Source: DASPHG01 sp035629775
GTDB lineage: Bacteria; Actinomycetota; Thermoleophilia; Solirubrobacterales; Thermoleophilaceae
Reading direction: 5' to 3'
DNA: 64,000 nt
Assembly (NCBI GenBank): GCA_035629775.1
Contig: DASPHG010000006.1
Location: 21,461 to 85,460 of the forward strand
Notes under the pieces: model-generated
Databases searched by the model: none
What the model saw: only the letters and a program-made list of their open reading frames with translations
Told to the model about the DNA's origin: nothing
Shown here: positions 1-8,229 of the stretch, piece by piece
Layout of the letters: each line of letters starts with the position of its first letter
How positions within the stretch are numbered: position 1 is the first letter of the stretch
Made by a program: the position numbers and the translations under genes

Positions 1-571
1 CATCGGGCTGAGTCCACGGGATGTGGATGAAGTGGTGGAGGAAGACGTCGGGGCGCGTCTGGCGGATCGTCCGCGGGGCGGCGTAGAGGTGGTAGTCGTG
101 GAGCATCACGACGGCGTCGTCCGACCCCTCGATCTCCTCGAGGACCGCGTTCGCGAGGTCGGCGTTGACCGCGCAGTAGCCGTTCTCGTACGCCTCCACC
201 TCCTCGCGCCGGATGTCGGGCGCGTTCGAGAGGTCCCACAGGTAGTGCTGGATGAACCACAAGAGCGGGTTCGCGACGACGTTGTAGAACTGGTCGTAGG
301 CGGCCGGGTCGCTCTCCACGAGCCGAATCCGGTACGCGGTGCCGTCCACCTCGCAGTCGAACGCGCCCCCGCCCTGGGCGCGGCTCGCCTCCACGTCGCC
401 GGCGCCCATCGCGGACGCGACCCAGACCGCCTCGCGGTGCTCGACCAGTCCGGTCAGCGCCGTGACCAGGCCGCCACCGCCGCGACTCACCGTCAACCCG
501 CCGGCCTCGTCTCGCTCGAACGTTGCGGGGCCGCGGTTCGAGACGAGTACGAGGGGGCGGTCTGGGGTCAT
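1..571 (-). CDS. otsA: Trehalose-6-phosphate synthase (GT20), N-terminal part, cut by window edge
   Basis: This gene runs off the left edge, so only about 190 N-terminal residues are visible. The start ATG is at 571 and the protein begins MTPDRPLVLVSNRGP, the usual N-terminus of GT20 trehalose-6-phosphate synthases; a glycine-rich GGGGLVTAL segment follows, as in OtsA. The family transfers glucose from a nucleotide sugar to glucose-6-phosphate in the cytoplasm. The ATG overlaps the TGA of the upstream treT-like gene (ATGA), so the two are probably translated as a coupled pair at the end of the stress operon. A phosphatase may lie beyond the edge, but this is not visible. Family assignment is firm; nucleotide-sugar preference cannot be judged. 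Confidence 0.9.
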   Translation of the reverse strand, partial: MTPDRPLVLVSNRGPATFERDEAGGLTVSRGGGGLVTALTGLVEHREAVWVASAMGAGDVEASRAQGGGAFDCEVDGTAYRIRLVESDPAAYDQFYNVVANPLLWFIQHYLWDLSNAPDIRREEVEAYENGYCAVNADLANAVLEEIEGSDDAVVMLHDYHLYAAPRTIRQTRPDVFLHHFIHIPWTQPD

Positions 572-1803
572 GACAGGTCTTTGAAGATACGAAGCCAGTC
601 GCGCAGGAGGCGCGGCGTCAGGAAGTGGGCACGCACGTGTTCCTTACCCGCGCGGCCGAGGCGCCTACCCAGCTCCGGGTCGCGCAGGTACTCGAGCGAG
701 CGCTGGGCGCATTCCTCGGGTGAGTTGACGAGGAAGCCCGTCTCGCCGTCCGTCACCTGGAGCGGGATGCCGCCCACGTCGCCGCCGATGAACGGCCGGG
801 CCTTCCAGAGCGCCTCGGAGACGGTCAGGCCGAAGCCCTCGCGCGTGGACTTCTGGATCACGACGTCGGCCTGCGACTGGAACGCGTTCACCTCGATCGC
901 GCCCACGTTGTTCAGGTTGTTGAGGATCTTGATGTCCGGATCGCCCTGGGCGTGCTCCATCGTCGAGTTGAAGAAGTCCCATCCCTCGGGATCGTCGGTC
1001 GCCATCGAGCCGATCAGGGCGAGTTGGACCTCCGGCATCTCGGCCGTCACCGCGCGGTAGGCGTCGATCACGCCGACCGGGTCCTTCCAGGGGTCGAAGC
1101 GCGACACCTGGCAGATGAGCGGACGGTCCACGTCGATGCCGAACTGATCGCAGACGAACGCCGCGTCCTCCGGCGACAGTGCCATGTTCTTCGGCGACAG
1201 AGGGTCGATCGCCGGCGGCACGATGTACGGCGGGCGTTTCCCGTCGAGCCCCGTCGGCACGTACTGCTCCATGTGGAACAGGAAGGCGTCATGTTCCTGA
1301 ATGAGGGGCGTGAGCCGCTCGATCGTGCCCGGATTCGGCGTCGAGAGGTCGATGTGGCAGCGCCAGACCCAGCTGCCCGCCTTCTCGGGCACGTGCTGGT
1401 GGACCCCGGCCGGCTGTGGGTCGTGGACGATCACGACGTCCCATCCGCCCTGGAGCTGCTTGGCGTTCATCTCGTTGTAGCTCTCCCACGTGGCCCACTC
1501 CGACTCCGAGAGGTCCTGCGGATTCCCCTGGAGCGCGTTGTGCATCAGCTTCGTCGCGTTGAAGAACTCCTCGCGCCCGAAGATGATCTGCCAGTCGGCG
1601 TCGATCCCGACGTCGCGCATGAGCGGGACGAGCGTGTAGAGGATCTCGGACACGCCGCCGCCGAACGCGGTGGCCGACAGGTGGAGCACCTTCAGGCCGC
1701 GGAGCTCCTCGGCCATCGCGCGGATGTCCTCGATCAGCGTCCGGCCGGCCAGGTGCGTGTAGTCGGCCAGCGCCTTATGCCCTACGCCAACAGGCTGAAG
1801 CAC
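568..1803 (-). CDS. treT: Trehalose synthase TreT-like glycosyltransferase (GT4)
   Basis: The 411-residue protein is a GT-B fold glycosyltransferase. It has an N-terminal GGGVSEIL segment, a central HIDLSTPNPGT stretch, and a C-terminal donor-site region with SRFDPWKDP and STREGFGLTVSEALW, where the conserved E of the E-x7-E motif is seen. This pattern matches TreT, which makes trehalose directly from a nucleotide glucose and glucose. The start is GTG at 1803, 15 nt after the anti-sigma-like gene. Its stop overlaps the otsA start, so two independent trehalose routes are encoded side by side. It could be a related GT4 enzyme using another acceptor, but the otsA partner supports trehalose. Confidence 0.85.
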   Translation of the reverse strand: MLQPVGVGHKALADYTHLAGRTLIEDIRAMAEELRGLKVLHLSATAFGGGVSEILYTLVPLMRDVGIDADWQIIFGREEFFNATKLMHNALQGNPQDLSESEWATWESYNEMNAKQLQGGWDVVIVHDPQPAGVHQHVPEKAGSWVWRCHIDLSTPNPGTIERLTPLIQEHDAFLFHMEQYVPTGLDGKRPPYIVPPAIDPLSPKNMALSPEDAAFVCDQFGIDVDRPLICQVSRFDPWKDPVGVIDAYRAVTAEMPEVQLALIGSMATDDPEGWDFFNSTMEHAQGDPDIKILNNLNNVGAIEVNAFQSQADVVIQKSTREGFGLTVSEALWKARPFIGGDVGGIPLQVTDGETGFLVNSPEECAQRSLEYLRDPELGRRLGRAGKEHVRAHFLTPRLLRDWLRIFKDLS

Positions 1804-1818
1804 GGGGGTCCTGTCCTC

Positions 1819-2202
1819 CTACGCTTCGAGGGTTGTCGGGCTCTCCGGCGGCAGGAGCTTGACCAGCCGGACGGACGCCTCGTCGTAGCGGACCTCGTCC
1901 ACGGTCGCCTCCACGATCGCCCGCGCCAGGGCATCCTCGCTCCCGCCGGGCGCGGCGCCGGCGTGCAGGTCCACGACGATTCGGTCGTCCTCGAGTTCGA
2001 AGGAGAGCCTCACCGGGCCGTCCGGCGCCCCCGCGAGGCGCTCCGTAGCGACCTCGCTGACGGCGAGCTTGAGGTCGGCCACGTCATCGGGCTGGAGCGG
2101 CGTCAGGCGACAGATCGCGGACAGCGCGAGGCGCGCCAGGACGATGTAGTCCGGCTTGGGGGGGATCGCCAGGGAAACGCTTCGTGCAGAGGCCTCGGTC
2201 AC
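1819..2202 (-). CDS. RsbW/SpoIIAB-like HATPase-fold protein with degenerate ATP site
   Basis: The 127-residue single-domain protein resembles serine-kinase anti-sigma factors of the RsbW type (HATPase_c_2). The region DLKLAVSEVATERLAG aligns with the N-box helix, which normally reads E-A-C-T-N; here the metal-binding Asn is replaced by Glu. The following D-x-G-x-G box is weak (DLHAGAAPGG). The family binds ATP and phosphorylates an anti-anti-sigma factor or sequesters a sigma factor in the cytoplasm. The start is GTG at 2202, 12 nt after the phosphatase gene. No sigma factor or STAS antagonist is next to it. Fold assignment is likely; kinase activity is doubtful. Confidence 0.65.
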   Translation of the reverse strand: MTEASARSVSLAIPPKPDYIVLARLALSAICRLTPLQPDDVADLKLAVSEVATERLAGAPDGPVRLSFELEDDRIVVDLHAGAAPGGSEDALARAIVEATVDEVRYDEASVRLVKLLPPESPTTLEA

Positions 2203-2214
2203 CGCGGCGGAAGC

Positions 2215-3117
2215 CTACTGGCGGGTAGCGCGCAGACGCTCGATGCCGTGCCCGACCCGGGCGATGATCTCCCCGTGGAGCACCGGATTGGCCGCCGCCA
2301 CGAACGAGGTCTGGTGCTCGGCGCCCGACCCGAGCAGCGGCAGGTCGTCGAGCGCGCGCCCGCGTGCGTCGGTCACCACCGCCCCGCACTCGCGCAGCAG
2401 CGTCCAGGAGCCGGCCAGGTCGTACGGCGGGTTCGTCAGGAGCGCGCCGCCGCCCACCCGCTCGAACTCCGCGCGTAGCTCGGGCAGCTCCTGGTAGATG
2501 AGCGTGCTCGGCTCGACCACCGCGTCGAGCTGCCCCGTGATCAGGCGCGTCATGTTGAACGCCGACGAGCCGAGGTCGAACACCGATCCGCCGACCGACG
2601 AGGCGTCGATCAGGTCGGCGAGGACCTCCGTCAGCTCGCGCGCCGGGCGGCCGCGGAACCCGAACGCCCAGAACATCCGGTCGACCCGGTCGTTTGCGGA
2701 CAGCCGCGGCTCGAGCTCGCCCGACATGAAGACGCGGCCGGTCTTGATCTCGACGACGCACCCGTGCGTGATGTCGCGAAAGCGCGGCTCGGCGTCGCCG
2801 AGCGGTGCCGCGGCGATCGAGACGCAGCACGATTCGAGCCCGGCGAGCGCCGGGCGGGTCCCGTCGATCGGGTCCACGACGAGCACGCTGCGCGCCCCGG
2901 GGGGAGCCACCAGTCCGCGGTCCTCGGAGTAGAACGCGACGTCGGGCGCGCGCTCCGCGAGGAATGCGTCGAGCAGCTCCTCGGCGGCGCTGTCGATCGC
3001 GAACGTGACGTCGCCGCCCGCCGCCGCACCCGTATGGGCGCGCTGCGCGTGCGCGCCGAGCAGCGGGAGGACGCACTCCCGCAGCGCGAGCGCGAGCTCG
3101 CGCACGAGCTCGCGCAT
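2215..3117 (-). CDS. Inositol monophosphatase-family phosphatase
   Basis: The 300-residue protein carries the metal-binding signature of the IMPase/FBPase/CysQ superfamily: S-E-D near residues 64-66 and DPIDGT at residues 82-87, with a late YDLAGSW segment in place of the canonical W-D-x-A site. These enzymes hydrolyse phosphomonoesters such as inositol-1-phosphate, fructose-1,6-bisphosphate or histidinol phosphate with magnesium in the cytoplasm. The ATG overlaps the upstream HtrA-like stop by one base (TGATG), so translation is coupled. Being between a protease and trehalose genes suggests compatible-solute or phospholipid head-group metabolism, but the substrate cannot be read from sequence. 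Confidence 0.8.
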   Translation of the reverse strand: MRELVRELALALRECVLPLLGAHAQRAHTGAAAGGDVTFAIDSAAEELLDAFLAERAPDVAFYSEDRGLVAPPGARSVLVVDPIDGTRPALAGLESCCVSIAAAPLGDAEPRFRDITHGCVVEIKTGRVFMSGELEPRLSANDRVDRMFWAFGFRGRPARELTEVLADLIDASSVGGSVFDLGSSAFNMTRLITGQLDAVVEPSTLIYQELPELRAEFERVGGGALLTNPPYDLAGSWTLLRECGAVVTDARGRALDDLPLLGSGAEHQTSFVAAANPVLHGEIIARVGHGIERLRATRQ

Positions 3118-4292
3118 CAGTCGTCTGAGAGGTCGCGAGGCCGCTCGCCGAGCTCGACCTCGATCGTGCGCCGGTCGCCGCCGCGGATCACGCCCAGCTC
3201 GACCGTGTCGCCCGGCTGGAGCAGGCTGACCAGATCGGCGAGGTCAGCGGTGCTCGTGATGCGCTCGCCGTTCACGGAGACGATCACGTCGCCATCGGCC
3301 GCTATGTCCGTCTGGCCCTGGAAGTCGATCCGCTCGTCGCCCGCGGTCAGGCCGGCCTCGTCCGCCGGGCTGTCCTCGACGACCTCGTCCACGAGTGCGC
3401 CGATCTCGACGTCGTGCCCGAGCTTCTCCGCCAGCTGCGGGTAGAGCGCCTGGGTCGAGACGCCGAGGTAGCCGTATTCCGCCTCGCCGTCCTCGCGGAG
3501 CTGATCGAGCGACCGCTGGACGGTGTCGACCGGCACGGCGAAGCCGACGCCGGCTCCCTCGCCGGTCTCCGTGCGGATCTGGGCGTTGATCCCGACGACG
3601 CGCCCGTGCTCGTCGAGCAGCGGACCGCCGGAGTTGCCGCGGTTGATCGCCGCGTCGGTCTGGATCGCGTCGCCGATGCCGAAGTCGGTGAGCGACTGGA
3701 TGTCGCGGTCGAGCGCCGAGACGACTCCGACCGAGAGCGACTGCTCCTCGCCGAACGGGCTGCCGATCGCCGCGACCGGGTCGCCGACCTTGAGATCGTC
3801 GAGGTCACCCAGGTCGAGCGGCGTGAGGTCCAGCCCGCGCGGCTCGATCTTGAGGAGCGCCACGTCCGCGTTCGGGTCCGTCCCGACGATCCGCGCCGGC
3901 ACGCGGTTGCCGTCGCCGAACTGCACGAACACCTGGCGCGCCCGGCTGAGCGCCTGCCCGTTCGTCACGACGTGCGCGTTGGTCGCGATGAATCCCTCGC
4001 CGTCGAGCACGAATCCGGAGCCCAGGCCGCCCTCCTGCTCGCCCAGCAGCCCGCCCCCGCCGTCGAAGAGCGAGATGACCGTGACGACGCCGGGCCCAAG
4101 CCTGTCGTAGATTGCGGTCGGGTCGAAGCCGCCGTTGTCGCCGAGCCCCTCGACCACCTGGACGCGGGTCGTCTCCACCCGCTCGGACCCGCCGCTCGTG
4201 GGCTCGGGTGCGTCGTCCTCGTCCTCGCCGATCGAGCACCCGCCGCCTACGGCCGCGAGCGCGCAAAGGAGCGCCGCCAGCGGCGCCCTCAC
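3117..4292 (-). CDS. HtrA/DegP-like serine protease, lipoprotein with PDZ domain
   Basis: The 391-residue protein starts with a lipoprotein signal (LAAVGGGC, lipidated Cys19). The trypsin-like domain follows with the triad His107 (TNAHVV), Asp143 (NADVALL) and Ser221 (GNSGGPLL). One PDZ domain occupies about residues 280-375. It should degrade or refold damaged proteins on the outer face of the membrane. The GTG start at 4292 overlaps the histidine-kinase stop (GTGA). The order regulator, kinase, HtrA matches the MprA-MprB-PepD arrangement of mycobacteria, which supports an envelope-stress role and probable control by the adjacent two-component system. Confidence 0.92.
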   Translation of the reverse strand: MRAPLAALLCALAAVGGGCSIGEDEDDAPEPTSGGSERVETTRVQVVEGLGDNGGFDPTAIYDRLGPGVVTVISLFDGGGGLLGEQEGGLGSGFVLDGEGFIATNAHVVTNGQALSRARQVFVQFGDGNRVPARIVGTDPNADVALLKIEPRGLDLTPLDLGDLDDLKVGDPVAAIGSPFGEEQSLSVGVVSALDRDIQSLTDFGIGDAIQTDAAINRGNSGGPLLDEHGRVVGINAQIRTETGEGAGVGFAVPVDTVQRSLDQLREDGEAEYGYLGVSTQALYPQLAEKLGHDVEIGALVDEVVEDSPADEAGLTAGDERIDFQGQTDIAADGDVIVSVNGERITSTADLADLVSLLQPGDTVELGVIRGGDRRTIEVELGERPRDLSDD

Positions 4293-5692
4293 GCGTCGCC
4301 CATCGGCAGGTCGAGCCGGAAGACCGTGCGGCCCGGCCGGGACGACAGCGTGATCCCGCCGTCCATCCGCTCGGCCAGCTCGCGAGCGATGGCAAGCCCG
4401 AGCCCGGAGCCGCTCGCACCGTCGGCGGTGAAGAACCGCTCGAAGGCATGCCGCCGCGCGGTCTCGTCGAGCCCCGGACCGGAGTCCGAGACCGCGATTC
4501 GCACGTGGCCGTTCTCATGCCGCGCGCTGATCTCCACGTCGGTGCCGGGCGGCGTGTGGCGGAGTGCGTTGTCGAGCAGGATGCGCATGATCTGGGCGAC
4601 GCGGTCAGGATCGCAGACGGCCTCCACGCGGCCGGACTCGATCTCGAGCGAGAGCCGGGCCCCATGCGCGTCGAGCGCCGGCACGAACTCGCGGGCGACC
4701 GATCCGGCGAGCTCGGCCACGTCCACGCTCTCCGCCGCGAGGTCGAGGGAGCCCGCGTCGAGCCGGGACAGGTCGAGCAGGTCGGTCGCCAGCTTCTGAA
4801 GCCGCTCGACCTGTTCGGCGACGGCCTGGAGGAACTCCCGCCGCGCCTCCGCGTCGAGCTCCTCGTCGCGCAACAGCTCCACGAAGCCGCCGAGCGAGAA
4901 GATCGGCGTGCGCAGCTCGTGCGAGGCGTTCGCGATGAACTCGCGGCGCGCGCGGTCCACGCGCTCGAGCTTCCCTTGCATCTCGTTGAACGCGCGCGTC
5001 AGCTGACCGAGCTCGTCCTCGGAGTCCACCGGCAGGGGGGCGACGAAGCGTCCGCCCGCCACCTCCTCGGCCGCGGCCTCGAGCCGCTGGACGCGCCGCG
5101 CGAGCCTGCCCGCCACCAAATAGCCGCCGAGCAGCGCGATGAGCAGGGCGCCCGCGCCCGCCACCAGCACACGCCTGCGGATGAGGTCCACCGTCTCGGT
5201 CACGTCCTCGAGGCTGCGCGAGTAAACGGCGATCCAGGGCAGGTCGCCGGGCAGCGGCTGCGCCACCTGCGCCGACTCGACATCGAGGAACTCGGTCGTC
5301 ACGCGGACGGGGCCGCGCCCGTCGTAGGCCGCCTCGGCGGCCTTGTTCGGAAGCTCCTCGAGCCGCTGCGCCTGGGAGTCGGAGATCGAGTAGAAGAGGA
5401 CGTCGTCGCCCTCCTGCACCCCGAGCAGCGTCACCTGCGCGCCGGCGGTGTCGGCGACCGATCGCACGAGCTCGTCGAGCTCCGCCGCCGGGATCGCCTG
5501 CTCCTGGGCGCGCTCGAGCTGCGGCGCCGTCGCGAGCGCCGCGCGCTCCAGGTCGTCGAGCTGCTGGTCCTCGAGGCTCGAACGAAGCTGCGGCACCACG
5601 AGGAGAAAGACGAGCCCGAGCGCCAGCGCGACGATCCCGAAGAACAGGAGCGCGAGCTTGTTACGGAGCGACCGGAGTCGCGCGCGGCTCAT
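4289..5692 (-). CDS. Sensor histidine kinase with HAMP domain
   Basis: The 467-residue kinase has two membrane segments (about residues 12-33 and 174-196) that bracket an extracytoplasmic sensor of roughly 140 residues. A HAMP domain follows at about 197-248, then a HisKA phospho-acceptor site His258 in ASHELRTP, and a C-terminal ATPase with N-box, DSGPGL and GSGLGLAI. The ATG at 5692 is preferred because it overlaps the response-regulator stop (ATGA); a reading-frame extension upstream of it lies inside that gene. It pairs with the regulator and precedes the HtrA gene. The stimulus is unknown, and envelope stress is inferred from context. Confidence 0.93.
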   Translation of the reverse strand: MSRARLRSLRNKLALLFFGIVALALGLVFLLVVPQLRSSLEDQQLDDLERAALATAPQLERAQEQAIPAAELDELVRSVADTAGAQVTLLGVQEGDDVLFYSISDSQAQRLEELPNKAAEAAYDGRGPVRVTTEFLDVESAQVAQPLPGDLPWIAVYSRSLEDVTETVDLIRRRVLVAGAGALLIALLGGYLVAGRLARRVQRLEAAAEEVAGGRFVAPLPVDSEDELGQLTRAFNEMQGKLERVDRARREFIANASHELRTPIFSLGGFVELLRDEELDAEARREFLQAVAEQVERLQKLATDLLDLSRLDAGSLDLAAESVDVAELAGSVAREFVPALDAHGARLSLEIESGRVEAVCDPDRVAQIMRILLDNALRHTPPGTDVEISARHENGHVRIAVSDSGPGLDETARRHAFERFFTADGASGSGLGLAIARELAERMDGGITLSSRPGRTVFRLDLPMGDA

Positions 5693-6381
5693 CCCTCGCG
5701 GAAGTGGTAGCCGACGCCGCGGTCCGTGATCAGGTACTCCGGCTCGCGCGGGTCGGGCTCGATCTTCTCCCTGAGGTGGCGGATGTGCACGTCGATGGTG
5801 CGCAGGTCCCGGTAGGCGGAGCTGTCCCACAGGTGCTCGAGCAGCTCCTCGCGCCGGAAGACCTGGCCGGGGGTGTCGGCCAGGCAGAAGAGGATCTCGA
5901 ACTCGACCTTCGTCAGGCGGATCGGTTCGCCGTTCCGCGTGACCGTCCGCTTCGCGCTGTCGATGCGCAGGTCGCCCGCCTCGATCACCTGCTGGCTGCG
6001 ACCACCTCCCGTGCGGCGAAGGAGAGCGCGGATGCGGCTGCGAAGCTCGAGCGGCGAGAAGGGCTTCGTGATGTAGTCGTCGGCGCCGAGCTCGAGGCCA
6101 TAGATCTTGTCCGACTCGTCGGCCTTTGCGGTGAGCATGATGATCGGGACGCTGCTCGATTCGCGCAGCTCGCGGCAGACGTCGAGGCCGTTCTTCTTCG
6201 GCAGCATCAGGTCGAGCAGGATCAGGTCGAAGTCGGTCTGGTGGAAGCGCACGAGCGCCTCCTCGCCGTCGAAGGCCGGAACCACCTGGAACTCCTTCTC
6301 CAGGTGTGCCACCAGCATCTTCACCACCGATGGCTCGTCGTCGACGAGAAGAATGCGCGGTCTGGTTGCGGCCATGTCCAT
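5689..6381 (-). CDS. OmpR/PhoB-family response regulator
   Basis: The 230-residue protein has a receiver domain with the acidic pair at 14-15, phospho-acceptor Asp57 (LILLDLML) and Lys106 (ITKPF), then a C-terminal winged-helix DNA-binding domain ending in the typical RGVGYHF wing. It is the first gene of the minus-strand stress operon and is translationally coupled to its kinase. A second in-frame ATG two codons downstream (6375) is an alternative start. It probably activates its own operon, and so the HtrA and trehalose genes, by analogy with MprA; this is inference. Confidence 0.94.
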   Translation of the reverse strand: MDMAATRPRILLVDDEPSVVKMLVAHLEKEFQVVPAFDGEEALVRFHQTDFDLILLDLMLPKKNGLDVCRELRESSSVPIIMLTAKADESDKIYGLELGADDYITKPFSPLELRSRIRALLRRTGGGRSQQVIEAGDLRIDSAKRTVTRNGEPIRLTKVEFEILFCLADTPGQVFRREELLEHLWDSSAYRDLRTIDVHIRHLREKIEPDPREPEYLITDRGVGYHFREG

Positions 6382-6429
6382 GGTGTTAACCCGCGCGACG
6401 TCCTAAAAGGGCGCGTGCAGCCGAAATTG

Positions 6430-6435
6430 TAGGTT
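6430..6435 (+). promoter_or_regulatory. -10 box TAGGTT, probably leaderless
   Basis: TAGGTT ends 6 nt before the GTG at 6442, which has no ribosome-binding site. Transcription would therefore begin at or next to the start codon. Confidence 0.5.
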
Positions 6436-6441
6436 GGCTGG

Positions 6442-8229
6442 GTGATCGAGCCCCGGATCTACCGCGCGGCCTTCATCCCGGCCGTGCTGGCGGTGGTGCT
6501 CGTGATGTTCTCCCTCGAGAACCGGCCCCGGCCCGTCCCGCAGGGGCTCGCGGCAGACGTGCTGTTCGACGGCGACACGGCGCTGCGCGAGCTGCGCGCA
6601 ATCGTCGAGCGCCACCCGGACCGGAGTCCCGGCAGCCTGTCGAGCGCCGCGTTCGCGCGCGACGTCGCAGCCCGCTTCCGCGCGCTCGAGCCCGAGGGGT
6701 TCGAGACGGCCGTCGACTCGTGGGAGGAGAACGGCGTGCCGCTCGTCAACGTAATCGCGAGCCGGCCGGGCGCGACCCGCGAGCAGATCGTCATCATCGC
6801 CGCGCGCGACGCGGAGTCCGTGCCGGATGCCACCGGCAGCGCCGGGGACACCGCCGCGCTGCTCGAGCTCGCGCGCGTGATCGCAGGCAGGCCGTCGGAG
6901 AAGACGCTGGTGCTGGCATCGGTCGACGGGAGCACGCTCGGCGACGCCGGCGCGCGCCGGTTTGCCGAGACCGCTCAGGACGGCGACCGGATCGAGGCGG
7001 TCGTGGCGCTCTCCAACCTGGCCGCGGCGCGCTCCGACGGGCCGCTCGTCCTCGCGTGGTCCACCGACGACCGCCGGGGCAGCATCGGGCTCTATCGAAC
7101 GGCGGCGCAATCCGTCCGCGAGGAGCTCGGCTCGGAGCCCCCCGAGGAGGGTGCGATCGGGCAGTTCACGCGGCTCGCCTATCCGCTCGGCCTGGGCGCG
7201 CAGGGCCCGCTCCTCGCTGACGGGATCGAGGCGATCCGGATCTCGGGCAGCGGCGAGCTGCCGCCGCCGGTGGACGACCGCGACCTGGAGGACGTGGACG
7301 AGGACCGGCTCGGTCTTCTCGGGCGGGCGTCACTGCGCCTCGTGAGCGCGCTCGACGGGGCGGCTGACCCGCCCGAGCACGGGCCGCGCTCGTACGTGGC
7401 GGTCAGCAGGAAGGTGCTTCCGGGCTGGGTGCTGGCGTTGCTCGCCGGTGCGCTTCTCCTGCCCGCGCTGGCAGCCTCCGTCGACGCGTTCGCCCGCGCG
7501 GGCAGGCGGAAGGAGCACGCCCCGGGGTGGTGGCGGGCGATCGCGCTCCGGACGATCCCCTTCCTGGCGGCATTTGCGATGGCGGAGCTGCTCGTGGTCG
7601 TGGACTGGGCACCCGACGTCGGCGCGGCCCCGTCAGACCCCGGCCTGCACCCCTTCGACGGCGAGGCCGCGGCGACGCTCGGCGCGTGCGCGGCGACCGC
7701 GCTTCTCGTGTGGCTTCTGGTCCGCTCGCGCCTGCGGAGGTACGCGGAGGCTGCGGCGACCGCCGGCGCGGGCGCGGTCACTGCGCTGGCGCTGGCGGGC
7801 CTCACGCTCGCGGTCTGGGTGCTGAACCCGTTCGCCGCGTTGCTGCTGGTTCCCGCGGTCCACCTCTGGATGCTCGCGATGCTCTCCGGAAGCCGGCTCG
7901 GCGCGCGCACCGCGGTCGCGGTCGTCATCGCCGGCCTCCTGCCTCCCCTGCTTGCCGCCGTCGTCTACCTCGAGCGCCTGTCGCTCGGGCCGGTCGAGGG
8001 CCTCTGGTACCTGTGGCTGCTCGTGACCGGGCACGCGGTCAGCCCGGTGACCACCCTGCTGGCGTGCGCCTTCGCGGCGGTCGCGGCATCGGCCATCGCG
8101 GTCATGGCCGCGCGCGTGGGCACTCCGCCGCCGCTCGAGCCGGAGGCACCGCGAGTTCGCGGCCCCGGCGGTTACGCGGGCCCCGGGTCGCTCGGCGGGA
8201 CGCCGTCCTCGCTCACTCCCCGGCCGTAA
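6442..8229 (+). CDS. Multi-pass membrane protein with degenerate M28-like peptidase domain
   Basis: The 595-residue protein has one N-terminal membrane helix, a roughly 300-residue extracytoplasmic domain, and a C-terminal half with about eight hydrophobic segments. The soluble domain follows the outline of M28 zinc aminopeptidases (VNVIASRPG, a central DTAALLELARVI helix, TLVLASVDG), but zinc ligands are missing: the H-x-D site reads AARDAE, and the usual E-E pair reads VDGST. It is therefore probably a non-catalytic relative. The GTG start is supported by the -10 box just upstream. Its 3' end overlaps the convergent sugar-transferase gene by 17 nt. Function is unknown; a scaffold or binding role at the membrane is possible. 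Confidence 0.75.
   Translation: MIEPRIYRAAFIPAVLAVVLVMFSLENRPRPVPQGLAADVLFDGDTALRELRAIVERHPDRSPGSLSSAAFARDVAARFRALEPEGFETAVDSWEENGVPLVNVIASRPGATREQIVIIAARDAESVPDATGSAGDTAALLELARVIAGRPSEKTLVLASVDGSTLGDAGARRFAETAQDGDRIEAVVALSNLAAARSDGPLVLAWSTDDRRGSIGLYRTAAQSVREELGSEPPEEGAIGQFTRLAYPLGLGAQGPLLADGIEAIRISGSGELPPPVDDRDLEDVDEDRLGLLGRASLRLVSALDGAADPPEHGPRSYVAVSRKVLPGWVLALLAGALLLPALAASVDAFARAGRRKEHAPGWWRAIALRTIPFLAAFAMAELLVVVDWAPDVGAAPSDPGLHPFDGEAAATLGACAATALLVWLLVRSRLRRYAEAAATAGAGAVTALALAGLTLAVWVLNPFAALLLVPAVHLWMLAMLSGSRLGARTAVAVVIAGLLPPLLAAVVYLERLSLGPVEGLWYLWLLVTGHAVSPVTTLLACAFAAVAASAIAVMAARVGTPPPLEPEAPRVRGPGGYAGPGSLGGTPSSLTPRP

Noticed and set aside
952..2478. 508-codon plus-strand frame opposite treT and the anti-sigma gene
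   Set aside because: It spans three clear minus-strand genes and has antisense-type composition.
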